A stretch of 64,000 bases of DNA from the NCBI RefSeq assembly GCF_004078655.1, contig NZ_RZNC01000008.1, positions 1 through 64,000 of the forward strand, in the 5' to 3' direction. The DNA comes from Labedella populi. GTDB lineage: Bacteria; Actinomycetota; Actinomycetes; Actinomycetales; Microbacteriaceae. Made by a program: the position numbers and the translations under genes. Under the pieces are notes generated by a model. The model was not told the origin of the DNA. It worked only from the letters and a program-made list of their open reading frames with translations, and did no database searches. Position 1 is the first letter of the stretch. The number at the start of each line of letters is the position of its first letter. Positions 32,850-40,810 of this stretch are shown here, piece by piece.

Positions 32850-32935
32850 CATGATTCATCGCCCGGTGCTGCGGCAGTGCCTGCGAGTCGCCCGGGCGAT
32901 GAATACGTGTAAGAATCATGCGCCCGAGACGGGCG
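32850..32935. repeat. Nested inverted repeats upstream of the FKBP gene
   Basis: A perfect 13-bp inverted repeat (32854-32866 with 32892-32904, 25-base spacer) overlaps an alternative 8-bp pair (32850-32857 with 32913-32920). A further 6-bp hairpin lies at 32921-32935. The pairings are mutually exclusive in part. Confidence 0.65.
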
Positions 32936-32956
32936 CGTGCGCAAGACCCCATTTTT

Positions 32957-32974
32957 CCCCCCCCCCCCCCCCCC
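32957..32974. repeat. Homopolymer of 18 C
   Basis: Eighteen consecutive C, preceded by TTTTT and followed by GGGG, lie 64 bases before the FKBP start in non-coding DNA. It is the longest homopolymer noticed in the window. It could be a slippage-prone site, or a sequencing or assembly artefact. Confidence 0.9.
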
Positions 32975-33038
32975 GGGGCCGAACCGTGAGGAAGCCCGCC
33001 CCTTTGACGGACCGGTCTTCGGGGGGTTGGATGGTGTC

Positions 33039-33410
33039 ATGACTGATTTGAACAAGAAGCCGGAGATCGACGCTCCCACGGGGCCCGCCCCCGAGACCCT
33101 CGAGATCGTCGACCTCGTGGTGGGCGACGGTGACGAGGCCCAGGCGTCCTCGACGGTCGAGGTCCACTACCTCGGCGTTTCCCACTCGACGGGCGAGGAG
33201 TTCGACTCCTCGTGGAGCCGCGGCCAGAGCATCACCTTCCCCCTCCGCAACCTCATCCAGGGCTGGCAGGAGGGCATCCCGGGCATGAAGGTCGGTGGTC
33301 GCCGTCAGCTGACGGTCCCGCCGCAGCAGGCGTACGGCCCGGCCGGCTCGGGGCACCAGCTCTCCGGCGAGACGCTGATCTTCGTCATCGACCTCCTCGG
33401 AGTGCGCTGA
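33039..33410 (+). CDS. FKBP-type peptidyl-prolyl cis-trans isomerase
   Basis: This 123-residue single-domain FKBP accelerates proline isomerisation in protein folding. Conserved segments are VEVHYLGVSHSTGEEFDSSW (about 40-59), the LIQGWQEGIPGMKVGGRRQL core and the closing LIFVIDLLGV strand. No signal peptide is seen, so it is cytoplasmic. The start is ATG (33039); an upstream in-frame start would run through the poly-C tract. Expression might be affected by that tract and the structured leader region. Confidence 0.93.
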   Translation: MTDLNKKPEIDAPTGPAPETLEIVDLVVGDGDEAQASSTVEVHYLGVSHSTGEEFDSSWSRGQSITFPLRNLIQGWQEGIPGMKVGGRRQLTVPPQQAYGPAGSGHQLSGETLIFVIDLLGVR

Positions 33411-33422
33411 CTCGATACGTCG

Positions 33423-33458
33423 GGAACCCCCGGTGGACTCAGGTCCACCGGGGGTTCC
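33423..33458. terminator. Bidirectional terminator between FKBP and DUF1304 genes
   Basis: A perfect 15-bp stem (33423-33437 with 33444-33458) with a six-base loop, between convergent genes. Confidence 0.8.
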
Positions 33459-33476
33459 GTCGTGTCGGAGGGTGAT

Positions 33477-33875
33477 TCAGCCGGTCGTGGTGGCGAGCTG
33501 CACGAGCACGAGCACGATCGTGAGGAGCGGGAACGTCGCCTGGACGAGGGCGCTCCGTATCCTGCCGCGTCCACTCGTCACGAGGACGAGGGCGGCTGCG
33601 ACCATGCTGCCCACGGAGAAGAGGCCGATCGCGAGCCCGGCCCCCACGAGCCCCACGGCATAGAGGATCACCCCGAGCAGCGTTCCGATCGCGAGGAACA
33701 GGTTGTAGAAGCCCTGGTTGTAGGCGAGGGCGCTCGTCGTCTCGGCGTCCTGCTGGCTCGGGAGTCCGAACCGCTTCCAGACGGCGGGCCTCGTCCAGGC
33801 CACCGACTCCCAGTAGAAGATGAGGACGTGGACGGCGGCTGACAGGACCGCCGTTGCGGTGATCAGGATCTCCAT
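33477..33875 (-). CDS. DUF1304 family membrane protein
   Basis: This 132-residue protein has four hydrophobic segments. The pattern HVLIFYWESVAWTRPAVWKRFG near residue 17, followed by ALAYNQGFYNLFLAIG, is typical of DUF1304 proteins. Function is unknown. The ATG (33875) lies 6 bases from TAGTCT, so it is leaderless. Confidence 0.85.
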   Translation of the reverse strand: MEILITATAVLSAAVHVLIFYWESVAWTRPAVWKRFGLPSQQDAETTSALAYNQGFYNLFLAIGTLLGVILYAVGLVGAGLAIGLFSVGSMVAAALVLVTSGRGRIRSALVQATFPLLTIVLVLVQLATTTG

Positions 33876-33881
33876 GGCTTG

Positions 33882-33887
33882 AGACTA
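33882..33887 (-). promoter_or_regulatory. -10 element TAGTCT (leaderless)
   Basis: On the minus strand TAGTCT lies 6 bases before the ATG at 33875. Confidence 0.55.
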
Positions 33888-34015
33888 TTGCGCCCCCCTG
33901 CCGGGAGTCACGCGTTGTGGGGGGAAGCGAGCAGATCCCCGTTCCGTAGACTCCCGGAGGGTGAGGTATCGATGAGGGTGCCTCGATCCGCAACCCGACA
34001 GGCAGGTGACGACGC

Positions 34016-34498
34016 GTGAGTACGACGAAGAACGATCAGCTGGACGACACGGATCGGGCGCTCCTGCGTCTCTTGTCGAAGAACGCGCGCTCCTCGGGCT
34101 CCGCTCTCGCCTCGGAGCTCGGCATCGCCGAATCGACCGTGTCACTGCGGGTCCGCCGGCTCCAGCGCAGCGGTCACATCACCGGGTACCACGCGGACAT
34201 CGATCTCACGGCACTCGGCGCACCCATCCAGGCCATCATCGCCGTACGCCTCACGAAGCACGCTCGCCCCGAGATCGAACGGTTCCGAGCCGAGGCGCCC
34301 ACGTGGCCCGGCGTCATGGCGCTGTTCCACATGGGCGGTCGCGACGATTACCTTCTCCATCTCGCCGCCCACGACGCCGCGGAGCTGCGTGACTTCGTGA
34401 TCGACTACCTCACGGGTCACCCCGCCGTCGCCCACACCGAGACGAACCTCGTGTTCGAGCACGCGCGGGGCACGGGGTGGTACCAGCTTCTCGATTAG
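34016..34498 (+). CDS. Lrp/AsnC-family transcriptional regulator
   Basis: This 160-residue protein has the winged helix-turn-helix LDDTDRALLRLLSKNARSSG...GIAESTVSLRVRRLQRSGHI (about 9-56) and a C-terminal RAM/AsnC ligand-binding ferredoxin-like fold (IIAVRLTKHARPEIERF, MGGRDDYLLHLA). Such proteins sense amino acids and act as octamers. The neighbouring flavin monooxygenase gene, 85 bases downstream on the same strand, may be cotranscribed or regulated. The start is GTG (34016). Confidence 0.92.
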   Translation: MSTTKNDQLDDTDRALLRLLSKNARSSGSALASELGIAESTVSLRVRRLQRSGHITGYHADIDLTALGAPIQAIIAVRLTKHARPEIERFRAEAPTWPGVMALFHMGGRDDYLLHLAAHDAAELRDFVIDYLTGHPAVAHTETNLVFEHARGTGWYQLLD

Positions 34499-34538
34499 AG
34501 CCGTCCCCGGGGAAGACGCGCGGTCGCCCTCTCGGACG

Positions 34539-34544
34539 TATCCT
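34539..34544 (+). promoter_or_regulatory. -10 element TATCCT of the flavin monooxygenase gene
   Basis: TATCCT lies 39 bases before the GTG at 34584, which has AAAGG upstream. Confidence 0.4.
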
Positions 34545-34583
34545 GAGAGCGGCCGCCTCGGCCGAGCGAAAGGTCGTGTCGCC

Positions 34584-35621
34584 GTGCACCTGTCCGTTCT
34601 CGATCTCGTTTCCGTCGGCAGCGGACAATCGACGTCCGATGCGCTCGCCGCATCGCTCCGGCTCGTGGAAACGGCCGAACGGCTGGGGTTCGAACGCTTC
34701 TGGTTCGCGGAACACCACAACATGGCGTCGGTCGCCTCCACGAATCCGGCGGTGCTCATCGCCCTCGCCGTCGCCCGGACGCACCGGATCCGGGTGGGCT
34801 CGGGCGGGGTCATGCTCCCGAACCACTCGGCACTCGTGATCGCCGAGCAGTTCGCTCTGCTCGAGGCGTCCGCCCCTGGCCGGATCGATCTGGGTCTCGG
34901 ACGGGCCCCCGGGAGCGACCCGGTCGTGAGCGCCGTCCTCGCCCGCTCCGGCCCGACGACGGCCGTCGATGGTTTCCCGGACGCGGTCTCGGACCTGATC
35001 TCCCTGCTCTCCGCCGACGGCACGCCCGTGCGGTTGACGTCCGGTGAGGAGTACGCGTTGCGGTCGACCCCCGCCGCGCGCTCGGTTCCGGCGGCATGGC
35101 TTCTGGGCTCGAGCGACTACTCGGCGATGCTCGCTGCCCGCCTCGGCCTGCCGTACGTCTTCGCTCACCACTTCGCGGGAGGCGGTGGTGGAGCGGAGCG
35201 CGCCGTCGAGCTCTACCGCAGTCGCTTCGAGGCGTCGGCGTTCCTCGACGCCCCGCGCACCTTCGTCACGGCATCCGTCGTGGTGGCGGAGACCGACGAA
35301 GAAGCCGATGCTCTCGCGCTGCCTCAGCTCCAGCTCATGGCACGCTTGCGCACCGGTGGAAAGCTCGGCGCGCTCGCCACGGTGGAACAGGCTGCGGTAG
35401 CAGAGCTGACGCCGCTCCAGGAGGAGTTCGTCGATCAGATGCGGCGGTCCTCGATCATCGGGGACGTGGCGACGGCGGCGTCGGCTCTCGTCGACCTCGC
35501 CTCGCGCTTCGAGGTCGACGAGATCATGATCGTGCCGTCGGCCTCCGAGCACGACGGGATCGACCCGGCGTCGTCGCCGTCGCGACAGCGCACGCTCGAG
35601 ATGCTCGCCGCTTCCCTCTGA
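34584..35621 (+). CDS. LLM-class flavin-dependent oxidoreductase
   Basis: This 345-residue bacterial-luciferase-like TIM-barrel enzyme uses reduced FMN or F420. Family stretches are RFWFAEHHNMASVAS (about 38-52), RIRVGSGGVMLPNHSALVIA (about 69-88) and RIDLGLGRAPGSDP (about 101-114). The substrate is unknown. It is close to the MsnO8-like group of LLM enzymes. No dedicated flavin reductase is adjacent, unlike the pair at 42-44 kb. GTG start after AAAGG. Confidence 0.88.
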   Translation: MHLSVLDLVSVGSGQSTSDALAASLRLVETAERLGFERFWFAEHHNMASVASTNPAVLIALAVARTHRIRVGSGGVMLPNHSALVIAEQFALLEASAPGRIDLGLGRAPGSDPVVSAVLARSGPTTAVDGFPDAVSDLISLLSADGTPVRLTSGEEYALRSTPAARSVPAAWLLGSSDYSAMLAARLGLPYVFAHHFAGGGGGAERAVELYRSRFEASAFLDAPRTFVTASVVVAETDEEADALALPQLQLMARLRTGGKLGALATVEQAAVAELTPLQEEFVDQMRRSSIIGDVATAASALVDLASRFEVDEIMIVPSASEHDGIDPASSPSRQRTLEMLAASL

Positions 35622-35624
35622 GCG

Positions 35625-36209
35625 TCAGAAGCCGAAGTCCCCGCCGCCGAAGTCCCCGCCCCCGATGTCTCCGCCGAAGTCCCCGCCGCCGTCCGCTCCC
35701 GATGCCTCCGACGTTCCCGCTTCGCCCTCTGATCCCGCGTCGCCCTCTGTTCCCGCATCGGGGGCGCCCTCCATCGGAGGGAGGAACGAACTGACGATCG
35801 CCGAGCCGATCACGTAACCGGCGACGGTACCGAGGAGCGAACCGCCGACCATCGAGCCGAAGCCCGGACTACGACCGCCACCGAACGACCGTTCGAGGGT
35901 GCCGGGGCTTCGGAGCTCCGAACGGGTGGCGGCGGACGCGAGCCTGGCGGGGGAGGAGTCCCGTGGCGCCTCACCGTGCGGCGCGTTCGTCGAGAGGTCG
36001 TCGAACACCATCTGGCGCTGTTCCGGCGTGAGCTTCTCGAAGGCCTCAGCGTGTACCTGCTCGATCGTCTCGGGCGGTGCCGTCCGGAGAAGGTAGCGGT
36101 AGCGCTCGACCGCGATCTCGTCGTCGCTCCGGGCGGGGACGCCGGAGCGCTGCTGCTGGCGGCGGTCGGGTGCGTCGTCGCGGCCGAGCAGTCTGTCGAG
36201 GAAGCCCAT
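35625..36209 (-). CDS. Hypothetical protein with Gly/Asp/Phe-rich C-terminal repeats
   Basis: This 194-residue protein starts with MGFLDRLLGRDD and a soluble helical region with RYRYLLRTAPPETIEQVHAEAFEKL (two blocks of it form a short conserved-looking domain). It then has a Gly/Ala-rich hydrophobic stretch (MVGGSLLGTVAGYVIGSAIV, about 120-139) and an acidic tail of GGGDFGG units. I do not recognise the family. The hydrophobic stretch is a possible membrane anchor, and the tail is likely disordered. A ribosome-binding site (AAAGGACC) precedes the ATG. Confidence 0.78.
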   Translation of the reverse strand: MGFLDRLLGRDDAPDRRQQQRSGVPARSDDEIAVERYRYLLRTAPPETIEQVHAEAFEKLTPEQRQMVFDDLSTNAPHGEAPRDSSPARLASAATRSELRSPGTLERSFGGGRSPGFGSMVGGSLLGTVAGYVIGSAIVSSFLPPMEGAPDAGTEGDAGSEGEAGTSEASGADGGGDFGGDIGGGDFGGGDFGF

Positions 36210-36331
36210 GGTGGTCCTTTCGTCTGCGAAAGCGGGCGACCTGTCCGGTGGGACGCGCCGTAATCGCCCGTGAGACGAGCCTAGGAGCGTCGGTCGCCCC
36301 GCCGCTGGGCCCTGCCTGTGAGAATGAGGGA

Positions 36332-37714
36332 ATGGACACGGACACCGCTACCGGTCGAGCGCGACCCGGCGCCTCCCGGCTCGACCGACTCGACCGACTC
36401 CCCTTCACGAAGCAGCACCGTCGGCTCCTCGTCGGATCGGGCGTCGGCTGGGCCCTCGACGCGATGGACGTCGGCCTCATCTCCTTTGTCATCGCGGCAC
36501 TCGGAACCACCTGGTCCGTCGACAGCGGCACCCTCGGCTGGGTCGCGTCGGCCGGCTTCGTCGGCATGGCCATCGGAGCGAGCCTCGGCGGCCTGCTCGC
36601 CGACCGCATCGGGCGGCGACAGGTCTTCGCGGTGACGCTCCTCGTGTTCGGCATCGCGACCGGATTATCGGCCCTCGCCTGGTCGGTCGGAGCGCTCATC
36701 GTGTTGCGGTTCTTCGTCGGGCTGGGGCTCGGTGCCGAACTCCCGGTCGCGTCGACCCTTGTGAGCGAGTTCGCGCCGCCGCGCATCCGCGGCCGCGTGA
36801 TCGTGATCCTCGAATCCTTCTGGGCCGTCGGTTGGACCCTCGCTGCCGTGATCGGGTACTTCGTCATCCCCGCGAGCGACGACGGTTGGCGCTGGGCGCT
36901 CGCCCTCGGAGCCGTCCCGGCCGTGTACGCCGTCGTGATCCGTCTGGGCCTGCCCGAATCGGTCCGGTTCCTCGAGGGGAAAGGCCGCATCCGGGAGGCG
37001 GAGGACACCGTCCGGCGCTTCGAGCGTTCGGCCGGCGTCGAGAGCCCGCCGGCGGAGGCCGAACCCACGGCCACGGTGGTTCCGCGAGCGAGCAGCGCCG
37101 GGATCGGTGTGCTCTTCGCCCGTCCCGTTCGGCGACAGACCTTCGCTCTCTGGATCGTCTGGTTCTGCGTCAACTTCTCCTATTACGGAGCCTTCGTGTG
37201 GCTGCCGTCCATCCTGCTCGCGTCGGGCTTCGATCTCGTGCGCTCCTTCGGCTACACGCTGCTGATCACCCTCGCCCAGCTCCCCGGCTACGCCGTCTCC
37301 GCGATCCTCGTCGAACGATGGGGCCGCAATCGCACTCTCGCGACCTTCCTCGTCGGATCTGCTGCGGCGGCCGCGCTCTTCGGGCTGGCCTCCGTCGAGT
37401 GGCACGTGATCGGTGCGGGAATGCTGCTCTCGTTCTTCAACCTCGGGGCGTGGGGCGCGCTCTACGCCGTGACGCCCGAGCTGTATCCGACGCCGCTCCG
37501 GGGCACGGGAGCCGGCTGGGCCGCCGGAGTGGGTCGTATCGCCTCGATCATTGCTCCGATCGCGGTTCCCGCGATCATCGGGGTCGCCTCCACGGGGGTC
37601 GTCTTCGGCGTCTTCGCGGCGTTCTTCGTCATCGCCGCGATCGGGGCTCTCGCGCTCGCGGACAAGCGCGGCCAGGCGCTCGACGAGGAGATCGTCGACG
37701 AGACGGCGATCTGA
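36332..37714 (+). CDS. MFS transporter (sugar/aromatic-acid symporter type)
   Basis: This 460-residue major facilitator protein has 12 helices. Motif A is present as GLLADRIGRRQVFA (about 89-102), with ELPVASTLVSEFAPPRIRGR between helices 4 and 5, and a second-half motif A (VERWGRNRTLATF). It resembles the AAHS/NiaP-type metabolite:H+ symporters. The substrate is unknown. GAGAAT 6 bases before the ATG may act as a leaderless -10. The stop is followed by the emfourin gene on the other strand. Confidence 0.9.
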   Translation: MDTDTATGRARPGASRLDRLDRLPFTKQHRRLLVGSGVGWALDAMDVGLISFVIAALGTTWSVDSGTLGWVASAGFVGMAIGASLGGLLADRIGRRQVFAVTLLVFGIATGLSALAWSVGALIVLRFFVGLGLGAELPVASTLVSEFAPPRIRGRVIVILESFWAVGWTLAAVIGYFVIPASDDGWRWALALGAVPAVYAVVIRLGLPESVRFLEGKGRIREAEDTVRRFERSAGVESPPAEAEPTATVVPRASSAGIGVLFARPVRRQTFALWIVWFCVNFSYYGAFVWLPSILLASGFDLVRSFGYTLLITLAQLPGYAVSAILVERWGRNRTLATFLVGSAAAAALFGLASVEWHVIGAGMLLSFFNLGAWGALYAVTPELYPTPLRGTGAGWAAGVGRIASIIAPIAVPAIIGVASTGVVFGVFAAFFVIAAIGALALADKRGQALDEEIVDETAI

Positions 37715-37733
37715 GGGATAGCGCGCGTCGGCC

Positions 37734-38036
37734 TCATCGCTCCCGTGGAACGGCCTCTCCGCACTCACGGACCCGGTCGACGAGCTCGCGCCAGCGTCCC
37801 GTGAGTTCGCGCTCGGGCAGAGCCGCCTCGTGGCTCGGGGCCGCGCGGTCGGGGGCTGCGATGCGGATGACCCACGTGTAGCGGTCGGGCTCGCTCGGCT
37901 GTGACGGCACCCGGTCCCACGGCAGATCGTCGATGAGGATGATCCAGTCGTCCTTATCGGGCTGGGCGTCCACGTCGGCCTGCCACCGGCGAGTGATGCC
38001 GGCGAATCCGCCATTCCGCGAGACCTCGACCTTCAT
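37734..38036 (-). CDS. Emfourin-type protein inhibitor of M4 metalloprotease
   Basis: This 100-residue protein, starting [17 protein letters not shown], matches the emfourin family, known from Serratia as an inhibitor of protealysin-like M4 proteases. The conserved YTWVIRI strand and an acidic/Trp stretch ([14 protein letters not shown]) follow. It lies 43 bases downstream of, and on the same strand as, an M4 protease gene, the arrangement expected for this pair. TAGACT (38043-38048, minus) lies 6 bases before the ATG, so the inhibitor also has its own leaderless promoter and could be made in excess of the protease. Confidence 0.82.
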   Translation of the reverse strand: MKVEVSRNGGFAGITRRWQADVDAQPDKDDWIILIDDLPWDRVPSQPSEPDRYTWVIRIAAPDRAAPSHEAALPERELTGRWRELVDRVRECGEAVPRER

Positions 38037-38042
38037 GGCCGA

Positions 38043-38048
38043 AGTCTA
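38043..38048 (-). promoter_or_regulatory. -10 element TAGACT of the emfourin gene (leaderless)
   Basis: On the minus strand TAGACT lies 6 bases before the ATG at 38036, inside the 43-base gap after the protease stop. Confidence 0.5.
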
Positions 38049-38079
38049 CGCTCGGCCGCGGTCGGGCCGGGCGAGGGCC

Positions 38080-39210
38080 TCACTCGCTGGGGAGGACTCC
38101 GACCGACGTCCAGGCCGCGACCACGGCGGCGTGCTCGCGCGAGTCGATCCCGAAGAGCGACTCGGCGGAGGAGACGGTCTGCGCGGCGAACTCCGCGAAG
38201 GTCGCCGCGGCCGTGAGACGGCCCGCGGTGAGAGCGTCGTACCAGATGGGACCGGCACCCTCCCACGCGAAGCCGCCGATCGTGGTGGCGGCGAGGTGGA
38301 AGGCCTTGTTCGGGATGCCCGAGTTGAGGTGAACCCCGCCGTTGTCCTCCCGGGTGTCGATGTAATCGCGCATGTGACCGGGCTGCGGGTCTCGGCCGAG
38401 GACGTCGTCGTCGTAGGCGGTTCCGGGGGCCGCGAGAGAGCGGATGGCGAGACCCTCGACCTGGTCGGTGAAGAGACCGACGCCGATGAGCCAGCTCGCC
38501 TGGTCCGACGACTGCCTCGCGGCGTGCTGCTCGACCAGTGCGCCGAAGACGTCGGCGACCGACTCGTTGAGTGCTCCGGACTGCCCTTCGTAGACGAAGT
38601 TGGCGGAGTACTGCACGACGCCATGGCTGAGTTCGTGCCCGATGACGCTGAGCGAGCGTGTGAACCGTTCGAAGACCTGGCCGTCGCCGTCGCCGAAGAC
38701 CATGCGGGCGCCGTCCCAGAACGCGTTGTCGTAGGCGTCGCCGAAGTGGATCGTCGCTTCGAGGGGAAGGCCCGCATCGTCTATCGACGCGCGGCCGAAC
38801 GCCTCTCGCAGAAGTGCGTGCGTCGCGCCGAGGCCGTCATAGGCCTCGTCGGCGGCGGGGTCGCCCGTGGGTCGTCCGCCTTCCGACCGGACGAGGGCAC
38901 CCGGAAGCTGCTCCGTCCCACGGGCGTCGAAGATGGAGCGGACGAGTTGCGAGGCGTCGTCGGGCCGGGCGGTCGTCAGGGCCGCGGCCGGGTCGGTCAT
39001 GACCCCCGCCGGCCTCGAGTGGACGGTCCGCCTGACGAGGGAGTGCCGGGCCGCCGCCGCTGCGCGGCCGAAACCGGGATCGTCGAGCGAGGCGAGCCGC
39101 TCGAGCAGGTAGGGCGGGACGATGGCGCATCCGGATCGACCGTGGGTCATTCCCGCGGGCGCTCGAGTGGTCGCCGCGTCGATCCGGTCGGTGTGCATCT
39201 CGTTCGTCAT
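38080..39210 (-). CDS. Protealysin-like M4 metallopeptidase
   Basis: This 376-residue thermolysin-family zinc protease has zinc ligands in HELSHG (His192, Glu193, His196) and the third ligand Glu216 in NESVAD. The short propeptide carries [13 protein letters not shown] (about 28-40), the protealysin-type propeptide motif, and the large FTP propeptide of secreted thermolysins is absent. There is no signal peptide, so it is probably intracellular or exported by an unusual route. ATG 39210 is preferred; a start 35 codons upstream is possible. The inhibitor gene follows immediately. Confidence 0.88.
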   Translation of the reverse strand: MTNEMHTDRIDAATTRAPAGMTHGRSGCAIVPPYLLERLASLDDPGFGRAAAAARHSLVRRTVHSRPAGVMTDPAAALTTARPDDASQLVRSIFDARGTEQLPGALVRSEGGRPTGDPAADEAYDGLGATHALLREAFGRASIDDAGLPLEATIHFGDAYDNAFWDGARMVFGDGDGQVFERFTRSLSVIGHELSHGVVQYSANFVYEGQSGALNESVADVFGALVEQHAARQSSDQASWLIGVGLFTDQVEGLAIRSLAAPGTAYDDDVLGRDPQPGHMRDYIDTREDNGGVHLNSGIPNKAFHLAATTIGGFAWEGAGPIWYDALTAGRLTAAATFAEFAAQTVSSAESLFGIDSREHAAVVAAWTSVGVLPSE

Positions 39211-39325
39211 GGTCGTCGTCCCCCGTCGTTCGTCGCGTGCGAGCATCTTCACACACGCCACCGACCTCGCGACGGATCGTCCACCCTCTCGGGGACTGTG
39301 GTGCTCCGCCGACACCGATGCCTGC

Positions 39326-39331
39326 TAAAGT
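39326..39331 (+). promoter_or_regulatory. -10 element TAAAGT of rpsO
   Basis: TAAAGT lies 89 bases before the rpsO ATG, giving a leader of about 83 bases. Confidence 0.5.
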
Positions 39332-39420
39332 GGGGAAGTTGCCGTCGAACGGCCGCGGATAAAGAGAGCCCCGACATCAGGTCATGGGCACCGCGCAACG
39401 AACAGGAAGGGGATCCCTCT

Positions 39421-39690
39421 ATGGCACTCGATTCAGACTCCAAGAAGGCGATCATCGAAGAGTACGCGACCCACCCCGGAGACACCGGATCCCCCGAGGT
39501 CCAGGTGGCTATCCTGACCAAGCGGATCAAGGATCTCACCGAGCACCTGAAGGAGCACAAGCACGACCACCACTCGCGTCGTGGCCTGCTCCTCCTCGTC
39601 GGCCAGCGTCGTCGTCTCCTGGGCTACCTCCAGGACGTCGACATCAACCGCTACCGTGCGCTCATCGAGCGCCTCGGACTGCGTCGCTAG
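39421..39690 (+). CDS. rpsO: 30S ribosomal protein S15
   Basis: This 89-residue primary 16S rRNA-binding protein of the small subunit has the S15 signature [20 protein letters not shown] (about 42-61), followed by QRRRLLGYL. The ATG at 39421 has AGGAAGGGG upstream. It is normally paired with pnp; here the two are separated by 6.2 kb of accessory genes. The leader of about 83 bases is long enough for S15 autoregulation, but no pseudoknot is demonstrated. Confidence 0.97.
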   Translation: MALDSDSKKAIIEEYATHPGDTGSPEVQVAILTKRIKDLTEHLKEHKHDHHSRRGLLLLVGQRRRLLGYLQDVDINRYRALIERLGLRR

Positions 39691-39743
39691 AAGCGACCTC
39701 ACCGGTTGCCGTCGGTTCTCGCTGACACCGCGAACTTCTTGCC

Positions 39744-39779
39744 GAACGGGCCGTCACCCTCCTGGGTGGCGGCCCGTTC
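39744..39779 (+). terminator. Terminator hairpin after rpsO
   Basis: A 16-bp stem (39744-39759 with 39764-39779) with one G-U pair and a TCCT loop. No U-tract. Confidence 0.7.
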
Positions 39780-39825
39780 CGCGTGACCATACCCTTGTTC
39801 TCGAACACCCGACGAAAGGAAGACG

Positions 39826-40020
39826 ATGCGCAGGAGCCCAGCAGCCACAGCAGTCACGATCGTCGTGTTCATCCTCGCCCTCATCGTGGCCTGGTGGCTC
39901 GTCGGATTCCTGTTCAGTGTCGCCTGGTTCATCGTGAAGGCCGTCTTCGCGGTCTTCGTCGCTCTCATCGTGGCCGTGGTGGCGTACGTCCTCATCAGCC
40001 GGTCGCGATCCTCGGACTGA
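39826..40020 (+). CDS. Small two-helix membrane protein
   Basis: This 64-residue protein is almost entirely hydrophobic: helices at about 7-30 and 34-57, with a basic N-terminus (MRRS) and a charged C-terminus (SRSRSSD). GAAAGGAAG precedes the ATG. The next gene starts 3 bases after its stop, so the two are cotranscribed. Function unknown. Confidence 0.7.
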   Translation: MRRSPAATAVTIVVFILALIVAWWLVGFLFSVAWFIVKAVFAVFVALIVAVVAYVLISRSRSSD

Positions 40021-40023
40021 GCC

Positions 40024-40791
40024 GTGTCGACCGCCGCCGTCGTCAAGTCGGCCCCGGCCGCGGCCGACGCCTACCCGGCTGAAGCGGCGGGGCTCCGGTG
40101 GCTGGCGGCTGCTGGAGGAGCCCGCGTCGTCCGCGTCCTCGACGTCTCGAGCAGCACGATCATGCTCGAACGCATCGACGAGTCGCCTCCGACGCCCGAG
40201 GCCGCCCGACGGTTCGGGGAGGCGCTCGCGACGACGCACCGTGCCGGAGCCCCCGCTTTCGGCAGCCCGCCCGCCGGATGGACCGGTCGGCTCTTCATCG
40301 GACGCCGGGAGATGCCGGCATCGTCGGAGTCGTCGTGGGGGTCCTTCTATGCACGGACGCGCGTCCTCCCGTTCCTTGCGGTCGCCGAACGCGTCGGCAC
40401 CATCGGTCCGGACGGCGCCCGGCTCGTCCGCGACGTCTGTGACGCCATCGCCGGCGGAGCGCTCGACGACGACGAACCGCCGGCCCGCATCCACGGCGAC
40501 CTCTGGTCGGGGAACGTGCTGTGGGGGGCTGACGGCGTCGTGATCATCGATCCTGCGGCCCACGGTGGTCATCGGGAGACGGACCTCGCGATGCTCGCCC
40601 TCTTCGGGTGTCCGTTCCTCGACGAGGTCGTCTCCGGGTACGACGGGGCCCATCCGCTGGGCGATGGCTGGCGCGAGCGCGTTCCGCTCCACCAGCTGCA
40701 CCCGCTCGCGGTGCACGCCGCGGGACACGGTCCCGCCTACGGCCGCGCGCTCGCCGAGGCGGCCGGACGGGTTGCGGCGTCGCTGCTCTGA
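40024..40791 (+). CDS. Fructosamine kinase family protein
   Basis: This 255-residue aminoglycoside-phosphotransferase-fold protein of the FN3K group has a catalytic loop RIHGDLWSGNVLWG (about 158-171) and the metal-binding IIDPAAHGGHRETDLAM (about 177-193), both typical of fructosamine/ribulosamine 3-kinases that help deglycate proteins and amines. The GTG start directly follows the small membrane gene. No other glycation-repair enzyme is nearby. Confidence 0.88.
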   Translation: MSTAAVVKSAPAAADAYPAEAAGLRWLAAAGGARVVRVLDVSSSTIMLERIDESPPTPEAARRFGEALATTHRAGAPAFGSPPAGWTGRLFIGRREMPASSESSWGSFYARTRVLPFLAVAERVGTIGPDGARLVRDVCDAIAGGALDDDEPPARIHGDLWSGNVLWGADGVVIIDPAAHGGHRETDLAMLALFGCPFLDEVVSGYDGAHPLGDGWRERVPLHQLHPLAVHAAGHGPAYGRALAEAAGRVAASLL

Positions 40792-40810
40792 GGTCGACGC
40801 GGTCCGGAGA

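Noticed and set aside
32800-33038. A tRNA or structured RNA gene in the FKBP upstream region
   Set aside because: The inverted repeats do not form a cloverleaf or any RNA family I can recognise.
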